Shown: positions 19,813 through 28,540 of the stretch, one piece after another
Layout: each line of letters opens with the position of its first letter
Position numbering within the stretch: position 1 is the first letter of the stretch
NCBI RefSeq assembly: GCF_001042715.1
Contig: NZ_CP009687.1
Location: 372,001 to 436,000, forward strand
Length of the DNA: 64,000 bases
Source: Clostridium aceticum
Lineage (GTDB): Bacteria; Bacillota; Clostridia; Peptostreptococcales; Natronincolaceae
Direction: 5' to 3'
Notes under the pieces: model-generated
What the model saw: the letters and a program-made list of their open reading frames with translations, nothing else
Told to the model about the DNA's origin: nothing
Databases searched by the model: none
Translations under genes and position numbers: made by a program

Positions 19813-21240
19813 ATGTATCGTGGAATAAATCTCGATAAATTAAAAGAAGAATGTGGTGTATTGGGGATTTATACAGATAGTGATGAAGATACCTCTAGAC
19901 TTTTATATTACGGACTATATGCATTGCAGCACAGAGGTCAAGAGAGTGCAGGAATTGCTGTGAATAATGGTGTAAAAAGCAATTATCATAAAGGCATGGG
20001 CTTGGTGCCGGATGTATTTAACGAGGATATTTTAAAGAAACTCCTAGGACATATCGGGATAGGTCATGTAAGGTACTCTACTGCGGGAGAGAGCTATGTT
20101 GAAAATGCACAGCCCTTAGTGGCTAGATATAGAGGTGGCAGTATTTCGCTGGCCCACAATGGGAATTTGACCAATGCAAAAGTTATTAAAGAGCGATTAG
20201 AGGATGATGGCGTGATTTTTCAAACCTCTACTGATAGCGAAGTTATCGTTAATTTAATCTCCCGATACAGTAATGATGGAATGATGGATGCCATTGAAAG
20301 AACGATGGACTTAATCAAGGGAGCCTACTCTTTAGTGGTCATGACAGAAGAAGAACTTATTGGGGTGAGGGACCCGCTGGGATTAAGACCTCTCTGTTTG
20401 GGGAAAGTGGAAAATAGTTATGTATTAGCCTCAGAAAGTTGTGCCTTCGATGTTATGGGTGCTACCTTAGTAAGGGATATCGAACCAGGAGAAATTGTAA
20501 CGATTAATAAAGAAGGTATTCAATCTACCTTTTATAAAAATAATGGTAAAAGAGCATCCTGTATTTTCGAATATATTTATTTCGCTCGTCCAGATAGTGT
20601 CATTGATGGGGTAAGCGTTTATGAAGCTAGAAAAAATGCAGGAAGGATATTAGCAAAAGAATATCCAGTAGAAGCAGATTTAGTAGTGGCTACACCGGAC
20701 TCCTCTGTGCCAGTTGCTATAGGATATGCAGAGGCTTCAGGAATACCTTATGGAGAAGGTTTGATAAAAAATAGATATGTTGGAAGAACCTTTATTCAGC
20801 CAACGCAATCTATGCGGGAATTGGCAGTAAGGCTGAAACTAAACCCTCTTAAAGAAACGATACAAGGCAAAAAAATTGTTTTGATAGATGACTCCATCGT
20901 AAGAGGAACCACCAGCAGACGTCTGGTAGAAAGATTAAAAAGTGCTGGAGCTGAGGAGGTTCATGTAAGAATTAGCTCTCCTCCTGTTGCATTTGGATGT
21001 TATTTTGGTATAGATACACCAGATAGAAGCCAGTTAATTGGAGCAGTAAAAACAGTAGAACAAATTAGAAAAATGATTGGAGCGGATAGTTTGGGCTATA
21101 TCAGCACCGATGGATTGGTGCAAGCTACTGTTTTACCTAAAGAACATTTTTGTTTAGCTTGTTTCAACGGGGACTATCCTTTAGAAGTACCTGAGGTAGG
21201 GGAAAAAAAGGTGTTTGAGAGATTATCAGGAGGTGAATAG
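19813..21240 (+). CDS. purF: amidophosphoribosyltransferase
   Basis: The 475-residue enzyme makes phosphoribosylamine from PRPP and glutamine, the first committed step. After a 13-residue propeptide comes CGVLGIY with the N-terminal nucleophile cysteine. LQHRGQESAGIA, the PRPP loop VLIDDSIVRGTT and cysteines in CIFEYIYFARPDS and CLACFNGDYP indicate a B. subtilis-type 4Fe-4S enzyme. The start at 19813 is preferred over an upstream in-frame ATG at 19771 because it follows AGAGAGGGG and gives a normal propeptide. Confidence 0.97.
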   Translation: MYRGINLDKLKEECGVLGIYTDSDEDTSRLLYYGLYALQHRGQESAGIAVNNGVKSNYHKGMGLVPDVFNEDILKKLLGHIGIGHVRYSTAGESYVENAQPLVARYRGGSISLAHNGNLTNAKVIKERLEDDGVIFQTSTDSEVIVNLISRYSNDGMMDAIERTMDLIKGAYSLVVMTEEELIGVRDPLGLRPLCLGKVENSYVLASESCAFDVMGATLVRDIEPGEIVTINKEGIQSTFYKNNGKRASCIFEYIYFARPDSVIDGVSVYEARKNAGRILAKEYPVEADLVVATPDSSVPVAIGYAEASGIPYGEGLIKNRYVGRTFIQPTQSMRELAVRLKLNPLKETIQGKKIVLIDDSIVRGTTSRRLVERLKSAGAEEVHVRISSPPVAFGCYFGIDTPDRSQLIGAVKTVEQIRKMIGADSLGYISTDGLVQATVLPKEHFCLACFNGDYPLEVPEVGEKKVFERLSGGE

Positions 21241-21242
21241 CA

Positions 21243-22280
21243 TTGGAAAATATGACCTATAAAAATGCTGGAGTAGATGTGGAAGAAGGACAAAGGGCAG
21301 TTCAGCTAATGAAGAACCATGTAAAGAGTACTTTTAATAAGAATGTTTTAGAAGATATAGGGGGATTTGGTGGACTATTTGCTTTGGATTTAAAAGATAT
21401 CAAGGAGCCTATTTTGGTTTCTGGGACAGATGGTGTAGGCACCAAACTAAAATTGGCCTTTTTGTTGGATCAACATGACACCATAGGTCAAGATTGCGTT
21501 GCTATGTGTGTCAACGATATATTATGCCAAGGAGCAAAACCACTATTCTTTTTAGACTATATAGCTACTGGCAGGCTCAAAGCTGAAAAAGTAGCGGATA
21601 TCGTAAAGGGTATTGCAGAAGGATGTAAAATGGCAGGTTGTGCCTTGATTGGTGGAGAAACAGCAGAAATGCCGGGCTTTTATCAGGATGGAGAGTATGA
21701 TGTTGCTGGTTTTTCTGTAGGCTTGGTGGATAAGTCCAAAGTAATCACAGGCAAAGAGATTCAAGCGGGAGATGTGATCATAGGGATTCCCTCCAGTGGA
21801 CTTCACAGTAACGGTTTTTCATTAGTAAGAAAAGTGTTTTTAGAAGGAGACAAGTTTTCTTTAAATGCACCGATAGAAGAACTAGGAAGTACTTTGGGAG
21901 AAGCCTTAATTATTCCTACAAAAATTTATGTTAAAGCAGTTACAGAGGTATTGAAGTCAATAGAAGTAAAAGGGATTGCCCATATCACTGGCGGAGGGTT
22001 TTATGAGAATGTCCCAAGAATCTTACCGGAGGAAGTGGATGCCCACATTCAATTAGACAGTTGGCAGATACCTCAAATATTTAAAATGATTCAAACAGTA
22101 GGGAACATCCAAGAAGAAGAAATGTACAAGACCTTCAATATGGGAATCGGTATGATGCTGGTGGTACAGGAGAAGGATGTTGAAACAACTTTAACAATTT
22201 TACAGGAAGCTGGAGAAAACCCTTATAAAATAGGAGAAATCCGTGCTGGAAATAAACAGGTGGTATTATGCAGGGAATAA
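21243..22280 (+). CDS. purM: phosphoribosylformylglycinamidine cyclo-ligase (AIR synthetase)
   Basis: The 345-residue enzyme closes FGAM to AIR. Motifs include GGFGGLFAL, VSGTDGVGTKL, MCVNDILCQGA, GGETAEMPGFY and HITGGGFYENVPRILP. The start is TTG 21243, ten bases after AGGAGGTG. It follows purF directly; the FGAM synthase genes usually found between purF and purM are absent. Its 3' end overlaps purN by 13 bases. Confidence 0.97.
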   Translation: MENMTYKNAGVDVEEGQRAVQLMKNHVKSTFNKNVLEDIGGFGGLFALDLKDIKEPILVSGTDGVGTKLKLAFLLDQHDTIGQDCVAMCVNDILCQGAKPLFFLDYIATGRLKAEKVADIVKGIAEGCKMAGCALIGGETAEMPGFYQDGEYDVAGFSVGLVDKSKVITGKEIQAGDVIIGIPSSGLHSNGFSLVRKVFLEGDKFSLNAPIEELGSTLGEALIIPTKIYVKAVTEVLKSIEVKGIAHITGGGFYENVPRILPEEVDAHIQLDSWQIPQIFKMIQTVGNIQEEEMYKTFNMGIGMMLVVQEKDVETTLTILQEAGENPYKIGEIRAGNKQVVLCRE

Positions 22281-22891
22281 AAATAGCTGTGCTTATATCT
22301 GGCGGCGGTACCAATCTTCAATCTTTGATAGATGCAGTAGAAGAAGGATCTATCAAAGGAAGCATTGCTTTAGTGATTTCCGACAGAAAAGGAGCCTTTG
22401 GACTTACGAGAGCAGAAAATCATGGAATACAAGCAATGCTTTTGGACAAGAAAACCTACGGAGGAATAGAAGAGCGGGATGCTGCTCTTCTGCAGATATT
22501 ACAGGAGCAGAAAATAGATTTAATCGTTTTAGCAGGATACCTAGCGATAGTCCCACAGAGGATTATTGCCAAATATGAAAACAGAATGATAAATATTCAT
22601 CCCTCCCTCATACCAAGCTTTTGCGGCAGTGGCTATTATGGTGAAAAGGTGCATCAGGAAGCCTTGAATAGAGGTGTGAAGGTGACAGGGGCGACGGTTC
22701 ATTTTGTTAACGAAGAAACCGATGGAGGACCTATTATTTTACAGGAAACCGTCACAATAGACTTTGATGATGACTTAAAGGACATACAGACAAAAGTACT
22801 AGAGATCGAGCATAAAATCCTTCCGCAAGCAGTAAGGTTATTTGCAGAGGGCAGGCTAAAGGTTATAGGAAATAGAGTGAAAATTCTGTAG
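22268..22891 (+). CDS. purN: phosphoribosylglycinamide formyltransferase
   Basis: The 207-residue enzyme formylates GAR with 10-formyl-THF. It shows AVLISGGGTNLQSLID, VLAGYLAIVP, INIHPSLIPSFCG and GATVHFVNEETDGGPII with the catalytic Asn/His/Asp set. Its ATG lies inside the end of purM, indicating translational coupling. Confidence 0.97.
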   Translation: MQGIKIAVLISGGGTNLQSLIDAVEEGSIKGSIALVISDRKGAFGLTRAENHGIQAMLLDKKTYGGIEERDAALLQILQEQKIDLIVLAGYLAIVPQRIIAKYENRMINIHPSLIPSFCGSGYYGEKVHQEALNRGVKVTGATVHFVNEETDGGPIILQETVTIDFDDDLKDIQTKVLEIEHKILPQAVRLFAEGRLKVIGNRVKIL

Positions 22892-22931
22892 TAAAAATAA
22901 AACATAAAAAATCTGTAAATGGGGTGGAGAT

Positions 22932-24461
22932 ATGATAAAAAGAGCACTAATAAGCGTTTCTGACAAAACTGGTATTGTAGATTTTGCAAAAGAGTTGGTA
23001 AAGTTAGGGATAGAGATATTGTCCACTGGAGGAACGGCTAAGCTTTTAAGAGATGCTGAGGTAAATGCCATCGATGTCTCTGATGTAACAGGTTTTCCAG
23101 AATGTCTTGATGGCAGGGTAAAGACTTTACATCCGGCAGTTCACGGAGGTATTTTAGCTATAAGGGATAATGAAGAACATCAAAAGACTTTGCAACAGCA
23201 AAATATCACACCTATCGATTTGGTGGTAATCAACCTATATCCCTTCAAAGAAACCATCTTAAAAGAAGGGGTAACAATGGAAGAAGCTATAGAAAACATT
23301 GATATTGGTGGACCAGCCATGTTGCGATCTGCTGCGAAAAACCACAAATTCGTGACGGTTGTAACAGATCCTAGAGATTACGAAAAAGTTCTTGAAGAAG
23401 TGAGAGAAAAAGGGAATACAGCCTTTGAAACAAGATATGACTTAGCTTTAAAGGTCTTTCAACATACAAGTCATTATGATACATTGATTGCTGCTTACTT
23501 AGGTAAAGATAAAGAGGGCTTCGGTGATACTTTAACCTTAACCTATGAAAAGGTACAGGATTTAAGGTATGGTGAAAACCCTCATCAGCAGGCGGTTTTC
23601 TATAGGGAAGTAGGATTTCAAGCGGGAACATTGGTAGAAGGTGTCCAACTACAGGGGAAAGAACTATCTTTTAATAATATCAATGATGCCAATGGGGCGT
23701 TAGAATTATTAAAGGAATTTGAAGAACCTACAGTGGTGGCCATCAAGCACACAAATCCTTGCGGAGTAGCTTCTGGTAAAGATATCTATGAAGCCTATAG
23801 TAAAGCCTTTGAAGCAGATCCTCTGTCTATTTTTGGAGGTATTATTGCTACCAACCAAGTCATAGATGGAAGAACAGCAGAAAAAATGCAGGATGTTTTC
23901 TTAGAAGTAATTATAGCTCCTGATTTTACTGAAGAAGCTTTAAGAATATTCAGTGATAAACAGAATCTAAGATTAATCAAGTTGTCGAATATTACAGTGA
24001 AAAAACAAAAAGCTATCGATATGAAAAAGGTAGCTGGAGGTCTTTTGATTCAAGATATCAATAAGAACTTGATGCAAGAAATAGAAACAGTGACAGAGAA
24101 AAAGCCTACTGAAGAAATGATGGAAGACCTAGTGTTTGCTTTTAAAATCGTGAAGCATGTAAAATCTAATGCTATTGTATTGGTAAAGGATAAACAAACC
24201 TTGGCGGTAGGACCGGGACAAACCAGTAGAATATGGGCTCTGCAAAATGCCATTAAAAATAGCACCCATAATCTTGAGGGCAGTGTTTTAGCATCAGATG
24301 CTTTCTTCCCCTTTAGCGACTGTGTAGAGGCGGCTTTTAAAGCTGGTGTAAAAGCCATCATCCAGCCGGGAGGCTCTCTAAATGATAAAGTGTCTATTGA
24401 AGCCTGCAATGAACAGGGGATTGCTATGGTGTTTACAGGAATGAGACATTTTAAACATTAG
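22932..24461 (+). CDS. purH: bifunctional AICAR formyltransferase/IMP cyclohydrolase
   Basis: The 509-residue enzyme catalyses the last two steps to IMP. The N-terminal cyclohydrolase part shows [23 protein letters not shown] and [16 protein letters not shown]; the transformylase part shows [20 protein letters not shown] and SDAFFPFSD. It ends with the usual FTGMRHFKH. Its TAG stop coincides with the first bases of an inserted repeat. GGGGTGGAG precedes the ATG. Confidence 0.98.
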   Translation: MIKRALISVSDKTGIVDFAKELVKLGIEILSTGGTAKLLRDAEVNAIDVSDVTGFPECLDGRVKTLHPAVHGGILAIRDNEEHQKTLQQQNITPIDLVVINLYPFKETILKEGVTMEEAIENIDIGGPAMLRSAAKNHKFVTVVTDPRDYEKVLEEVREKGNTAFETRYDLALKVFQHTSHYDTLIAAYLGKDKEGFGDTLTLTYEKVQDLRYGENPHQQAVFYREVGFQAGTLVEGVQLQGKELSFNNINDANGALELLKEFEEPTVVAIKHTNPCGVASGKDIYEAYSKAFEADPLSIFGGIIATNQVIDGRTAEKMQDVFLEVIIAPDFTEEALRIFSDKQNLRLIKLSNITVKKQKAIDMKKVAGGLLIQDINKNLMQEIETVTEKKPTEEMMEDLVFAFKIVKHVKSNAIVLVKDKQTLAVGPGQTSRIWALQNAIKNSTHNLEGSVLASDAFFPFSDCVEAAFKAGVKAIIQPGGSLNDKVSIEACNEQGIAMVFTGMRHFKH

Positions 24462-24565
24462 TTTAGGGATCTTGGAGTAACGAAGAATTTTACTAATACT
24501 AAGATCCTTCGACTCCGCTTTGCTCCCCTCAGGATGACAAATTATGGACTAAGTTAACGCTAATG
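24456..24565. mobile_element. MITE-like repeat, family R1 copy b (partly deleted)
   Basis: The right end reads CTAAGTTAACGCTAATG, the inverse of CATTAGCGTTAACTTAG. Inside are TGTCATCCTGAGGGG-type and AAGATCCTTCG segments in inverse orientation to copy a. The other end keeps only CATTAG, which includes the purH stop codon, and no flanking direct repeat is seen. It therefore looks like a copy that has lost one terminus. Confidence 0.75.
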
Positions 24566-24681
24566 CGTTATATATGCAACTTGGTTTGTGCAATTTTTAG
24601 GATTTTTCATTCCAGAGCTTTAGCGTTGTCAATACTTGAAATGAAATGAGGGTATATATTAAATTTTCATTACTACATCAG

Positions 24682-24801
24682 ATATAGATAACCAATTTTA
24701 TACCTTAACAAAATACGCCTTCCTGCGATTTCAGAAATGAACAATGTTAGCAATTCACTCCAGTCTGCATTTTGTTAAGCTTTGTAGTTGGTTATCTATA
24801 T
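24682..24801. repeat. palindromic element, family R3 (single copy)
   Basis: ATATAGATAACCAA at the left is exactly repeated in inverse at the right (TTGGTTATCTATAT). A second pair, TTAACAAAAT / ATTTTGTTAA, lies further in. The 120-bp element has no coding content and directly abuts the R2 element that follows, as if one had inserted next to the other. Confidence 0.7.
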
Positions 24802-24802
24802 A

Positions 24803-24911
24803 GATGTGCGCCCCTAAATTTTAATATACTAAGGGCTACATTTGCAGCCCGCGGTTTTGAGGCGAAACCGTAGACCGTGTATATTAAAATTTAACTTTAG
24901 AAGCGCACATC
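24803..24911. repeat. palindromic element, family R2 copy a
   Basis: The ends GATGTGCG and CGCACATC are inverted, followed inward by CCCCTAAATTTTAATATAC and its partner TATATTAAAATTTAACTTTAG. The centre holds GCGGTTTTGAGGCGAAACCG. The same element in opposite orientation is at 40963-41071. TA flanks both ends here. The remaining bases to 25000 are AT-rich with TTAACTATTTAACTATT direct repeats and hold no gene. Confidence 0.8.
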
Positions 24912-25012
24912 TATAATTGCACAATTCAACTATTTAACTATTTAACTATTTATGAGTATAAGTTTCTAATTTAGATATCTATAGGTATTTATAACATATG
25001 GAGGTGAAGATA

Positions 25013-26266
25013 TTGAAGGTATTGGTGGTTGGCAATGGGGGCCGGGAGCATACAATTGTTTGGAAATTAAGTCAAAGTCCATTGGTAAAGGAAATATATT
25101 GTGCACCTGGAAACCCTGGAATAGCAGAATTAGCAAAGTGTGTAGAAATATCTGTGGAAAATATAGAGGAACTTGCAGATTTTTCCCGGGAAATGTCAAT
25201 CGATGTAACTATAGTAGGACCTGAAGTGCCGTTGGTATTAGGAATTGCTGATAAGTTTAAAGAGCAAGGGCTTAAGGTTATAGGACCTTCTCAAGGGGCA
25301 GCACAACTAGAGGGCAGCAAATCCTTCTCTAAGGATTTTATGAAGAAGTACCATATCCCTACGGCTATGTATCATGAGGTACATTCCTATGACGAGGCGA
25401 TAGAAGCATTGAAGGAATATAGTTTTCCAGTAGTGATCAAGGCAGATGGTTTAGCGGCAGGGAAGGGTGTTTTAATCTGCGGCAATCAACAGGAGGCAGA
25501 AAAGGCTCTAGAGGATATATTGATCACAAAGGTCTTTGGAAGTGCAGGAAATAAGGTGGTTATTGAAGAATTTTTAGAAGGTATAGAAACCTCAGTCCTT
25601 TGTTTTGTAGATGGCAAAACCATTGTGCCGATGGTAAGTAGTCAAGATCATAAGAGAATTTATGATGGAGATCAAGGACCAAATACTGGAGGAATGGGAA
25701 CTTATTCTCCTAACTATGTGTACACAGATGAAGTGGCTAAAGTGGTTGAAAGAGATATACTACAACCTACATTAGGGGGAATCCAAGAGGAAAACATGGA
25801 TTACAAAGGCATACTTTTTATTGGTCTGATGATTACAAAAGAAGGTCCAAAGGTACTGGAATATAATGTAAGATTTGGAGACCCTGAAACGCAAGTGGTT
25901 TTGCCTAGATTGGAGACTGACTTAATGGAAATATTTCTTGCTATGCTAGAAGAAAAACTTTCTGATATAAAGATTGTATGGAACAACAAAGCTGTAGTAT
26001 GTGTGGTACTGGCTTCGGGAGGCTACCCTGGAGACTATGAAAAAGGTAAAGCGATTTCAGGACTAGGGGAAGTGGCGGAAAATACCATTGTTTTTCATGC
26101 TGGAACTGCTATAAAGGAAAATAAACTAGTAACCAATGGGGGGCGGGTACTAGGGGTTACCTCTTGGGCACAAGACATAGAAACTGCTAAAAAACAGGCT
26201 TATATAAGTGTAGATCACATAGATTTTGAAGGAAAAACTTATCGAAAAGATATAGCAGTGAGATAA
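25013..26266 (+). CDS. purD: phosphoribosylamine-glycine ligase
   Basis: The 417-residue ATP-grasp enzyme makes GAR. It shows VLVVGNGGREHTI, GPEVPLVLGIAD, KADGLAAGKGV, DGDQGPNTGGMGTYSP and VLEYNVRFGDPETQ. The start is TTG 25013: AGGTGAAG is correctly spaced before it and the protein then begins as the family does, while an ATG 15 bases earlier overlaps that site. It is split from purH by 551 bases of repeats but keeps the same orientation and shares a strong terminator at its end. Confidence 0.97.
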   Translation: MKVLVVGNGGREHTIVWKLSQSPLVKEIYCAPGNPGIAELAKCVEISVENIEELADFSREMSIDVTIVGPEVPLVLGIADKFKEQGLKVIGPSQGAAQLEGSKSFSKDFMKKYHIPTAMYHEVHSYDEAIEALKEYSFPVVIKADGLAAGKGVLICGNQQEAEKALEDILITKVFGSAGNKVVIEEFLEGIETSVLCFVDGKTIVPMVSSQDHKRIYDGDQGPNTGGMGTYSPNYVYTDEVAKVVERDILQPTLGGIQEENMDYKGILFIGLMITKEGPKVLEYNVRFGDPETQVVLPRLETDLMEIFLAMLEEKLSDIKIVWNNKAVVCVVLASGGYPGDYEKGKAISGLGEVAENTIVFHAGTAIKENKLVTNGGRVLGVTSWAQDIETAKKQAYISVDHIDFEGKTYRKDIAVR

Positions 26267-26283
26267 CTCTCACTGCTATATCT
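26248..26283 (+). terminator. Rho-independent terminator of the pur cluster
   Basis: A perfect 16-bp inverted repeat (AGATATAGCAGTGAGA and its complement) with a TAAC loop overlaps the purD stop codon and is followed by ATTTCT. Confidence 0.82.
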
Positions 26284-26470
26284 ATTTCTAAGGATATGAA
26301 ATAAATGGAGGGAAAACCAGTATGCTTAACAACAAGCAGTTTGTATAGGAAATTTTGAAGAGCTCTCTGCTCTTTTCAATAAAGTATATGCTTGTAAATA
26401 CTATGTGTTCCTAAGTACCGCTGTTTTTTTATGTGAAACCTCCATTAGAGCTATCCTTAAACACACCTAC

Positions 26471-26499
26471 TTGTGGAGAAACAGTCATTGTTATAAAAT
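26471..26499 (+). promoter_or_regulatory. possible sigma-A promoter of the two-component operon
   Basis: TTGTGG and TAAAAT are spaced by 17 bases, about 50 bases before the kinase ATG. Confidence 0.5.
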
Positions 26500-26547
26500 A
26501 TAGAGGTAGTTGTAGGCGATGATTGCTGCGTAGAAGGAGATACAGTA

Positions 26548-28536
26548 ATGAACATAAAAAAAGTGTATTTAATGATAATGATTGCACTATTGTTTTTAAA
26601 CAGAGTAATAGTTATAGCAAGTGCTGAAAATGCTGATGAGATAGAACCGCAAAAAACAATTTCTATTGCTGTGGAATTGAATATGCCTCCACTACAGTAT
26701 ATAGAAAACCATCAACCTACAGGTTTTCATATAGATCTTTTGAATAGCATAGGAGAGCTTCAAAATATAAGTATTGAATATGTACCAATGTCATTGGAAA
26801 AGAGCATAAAAGCACTAGAAGATGGGGAAGTAGATGGTATTCTAGGGGTGAATTATTTGGCGGGTTTGTCTGAAAACTTTATGTTTACAGAAGCACTTTT
26901 GAACTCTTCTGTGGGTTTGGTGGCAAAGAATTCTCCGGAGGAATTGACAGATATGCTTATTGCTTTGAAGAGAAATACAGTAGAATATCAATATTTGCAA
27001 AATGTCAGAAGAATACAGTATCATACCACCAGCAACACGATAGATGCTTTTAACTTAATGCTGGGTGGTAGAGCAGATGCTTTTATAGGGGACAAGGTCA
27101 TAGCTGAATACCTGCTAGAAAAGTACGCATTAGATAGCAAATACAAAGTTGTCAGTAGTTATATCCTTCCAATAGAGTACTCTATTGCCATTGACAAGGA
27201 AAGTCATAGTTTATTGGAGGAACTAAATAGTGGACTTCGACAACTAAAGGAAAGAGGTTTTTACGGAGAAATCTATGAACGCTGGTTTGTTGATGAGGAA
27301 TTCATTATGCAGAAGAGGTTGCAGCAGCTGATGAATATCTTCATTGTTTTTATCATCTTGACGATGGTTGTTTTTATCTTCAGCCTTCGATGGAACACAG
27401 GTTTAAGAAAAGAAGTCAGCAAAAAAACCACAGAGTTACAAAAAATTAATGCAGATCTAGCTTACCAAGTGAAGGAAACAAGAAATAAGAGTGAGCTAAT
27501 TCATCAAATATTACAAAGCAGTCCAAGGGGCATGGTTACTTTTGATATCGAAGGAAATGTTACTTCTTATAATCCTACGGCTATAGAAATCATAGGGATA
27601 GATGAAAATCCAATGGGTAAATCCTATAGAGAAGTACCTCTGCTGCAAAAACTACTTGAAGATAAACTGCAAAAAGTGATAGAGAAACATCAACAGTTTT
27701 TAAGTGAAGAAGTTCAGTGGCTGCGGGAAGATGGAATGAATTATCATATTCGTTACATTATTTATCCTTTAAAAAACTATGAGAAATTGATCACAGGTAT
27801 AATGCTCTCCTTCGAAGATAACACGATTGAGAAAAAAATAAAAGCACAATTGATTGAAAAAGAAAAGGCACAAGCTCTTAATACCATTGTTGCTGGTATT
27901 GCTCATGAAATTAGAAACCCGCTGACTTCTATTAAAACCTTTGTAGAGCTAATCCCTGAAAAACTTAGCAATGTAAATTTCCAAAGAGATATTGTAAACT
28001 ATGTTCCGAAGGAAGTAGAAAGGGTAGATCAATTAATTGAAAATCTCATTGACTATGCAAAGCCTAAAAAGCCCAATAAGGAAATGATTGATGTCCAGCA
28101 GCTGCTTGAAACTTGCTGTGGATTATATAAGCCAATCATTAAGCAAAAAGGATTGCTTTTAGAGATCAGGGCAGAAAAAGGACTGAAGATAGAGGCTGAT
28201 AAAGGACAAATTAAACAAACCATTATCAATTTTATCATTAATGGCATAGAGGCTATGGAGGAAGTGCAAAGTCAAAAAAGTCCACCTCTGGTCCTTCGTG
28301 TGAAGGGGTGGAAGAAGGAAAACAACGTGCATATAGAAATTATAGATGAAGGAATAGGAATGACTCAGGAAGAAATTATGCAGACATTTAATCCTTTTTA
28401 TACCACAAAACCAAAAGGAACGGGATTGGGACTTGCCTTATCTAAACAGTTTCTGGAGGAAAATGGAGGAAAGTTGAAAATAGAGAGTGAGAAAAATATA
28501 GGAACCAAAATGATGATTATTTTCGAAGGGAGATAA
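26548..28536 (+). CDS. sensor histidine kinase with extracellular solute-binding domain and PAS domain
   Basis: The 662-residue protein has a signal peptide (about 1-26), a periplasmic-type SBP_bac_3 domain (about 35-250, from ISIAVELNMPPLQY), one membrane helix (about 257-280), a PAS domain (about 320-420), HisKA (GIAHEIRNPLTS, phospho-acceptor His near residue 453) and HATPase_c (N box INFIINGIEAME, G2 GTGLGLALSKQF). It would sense an amino acid or organic acid outside the cell and phosphorylate the NtrC-type regulator encoded five bases downstream. AGAAGGAG precedes the ATG. Confidence 0.93.
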   Translation: MNIKKVYLMIMIALLFLNRVIVIASAENADEIEPQKTISIAVELNMPPLQYIENHQPTGFHIDLLNSIGELQNISIEYVPMSLEKSIKALEDGEVDGILGVNYLAGLSENFMFTEALLNSSVGLVAKNSPEELTDMLIALKRNTVEYQYLQNVRRIQYHTTSNTIDAFNLMLGGRADAFIGDKVIAEYLLEKYALDSKYKVVSSYILPIEYSIAIDKESHSLLEELNSGLRQLKERGFYGEIYERWFVDEEFIMQKRLQQLMNIFIVFIILTMVVFIFSLRWNTGLRKEVSKKTTELQKINADLAYQVKETRNKSELIHQILQSSPRGMVTFDIEGNVTSYNPTAIEIIGIDENPMGKSYREVPLLQKLLEDKLQKVIEKHQQFLSEEVQWLREDGMNYHIRYIIYPLKNYEKLITGIMLSFEDNTIEKKIKAQLIEKEKAQALNTIVAGIAHEIRNPLTSIKTFVELIPEKLSNVNFQRDIVNYVPKEVERVDQLIENLIDYAKPKKPNKEMIDVQQLLETCCGLYKPIIKQKGLLLEIRAEKGLKIEADKGQIKQTIINFIINGIEAMEEVQSQKSPPLVLRVKGWKKENNVHIEIIDEGIGMTQEEIMQTFNPFYTTKPKGTGLGLALSKQFLEENGGKLKIESEKNIGTKMMIIFEGR

Positions 28537-28540
28537 GGAA

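Noticed and set aside
22243-22578. 111-codon frame overlapping purM and purN
   Set aside because: It reads purN in the wrong frame; purN itself is complete and conserved.
26323-26349. 8-codon frame MLNNKQFV behind a GGAGGG site after purD
   Set aside because: It is too short, follows the operon terminator and shows no link to a structure or a downstream gene start.
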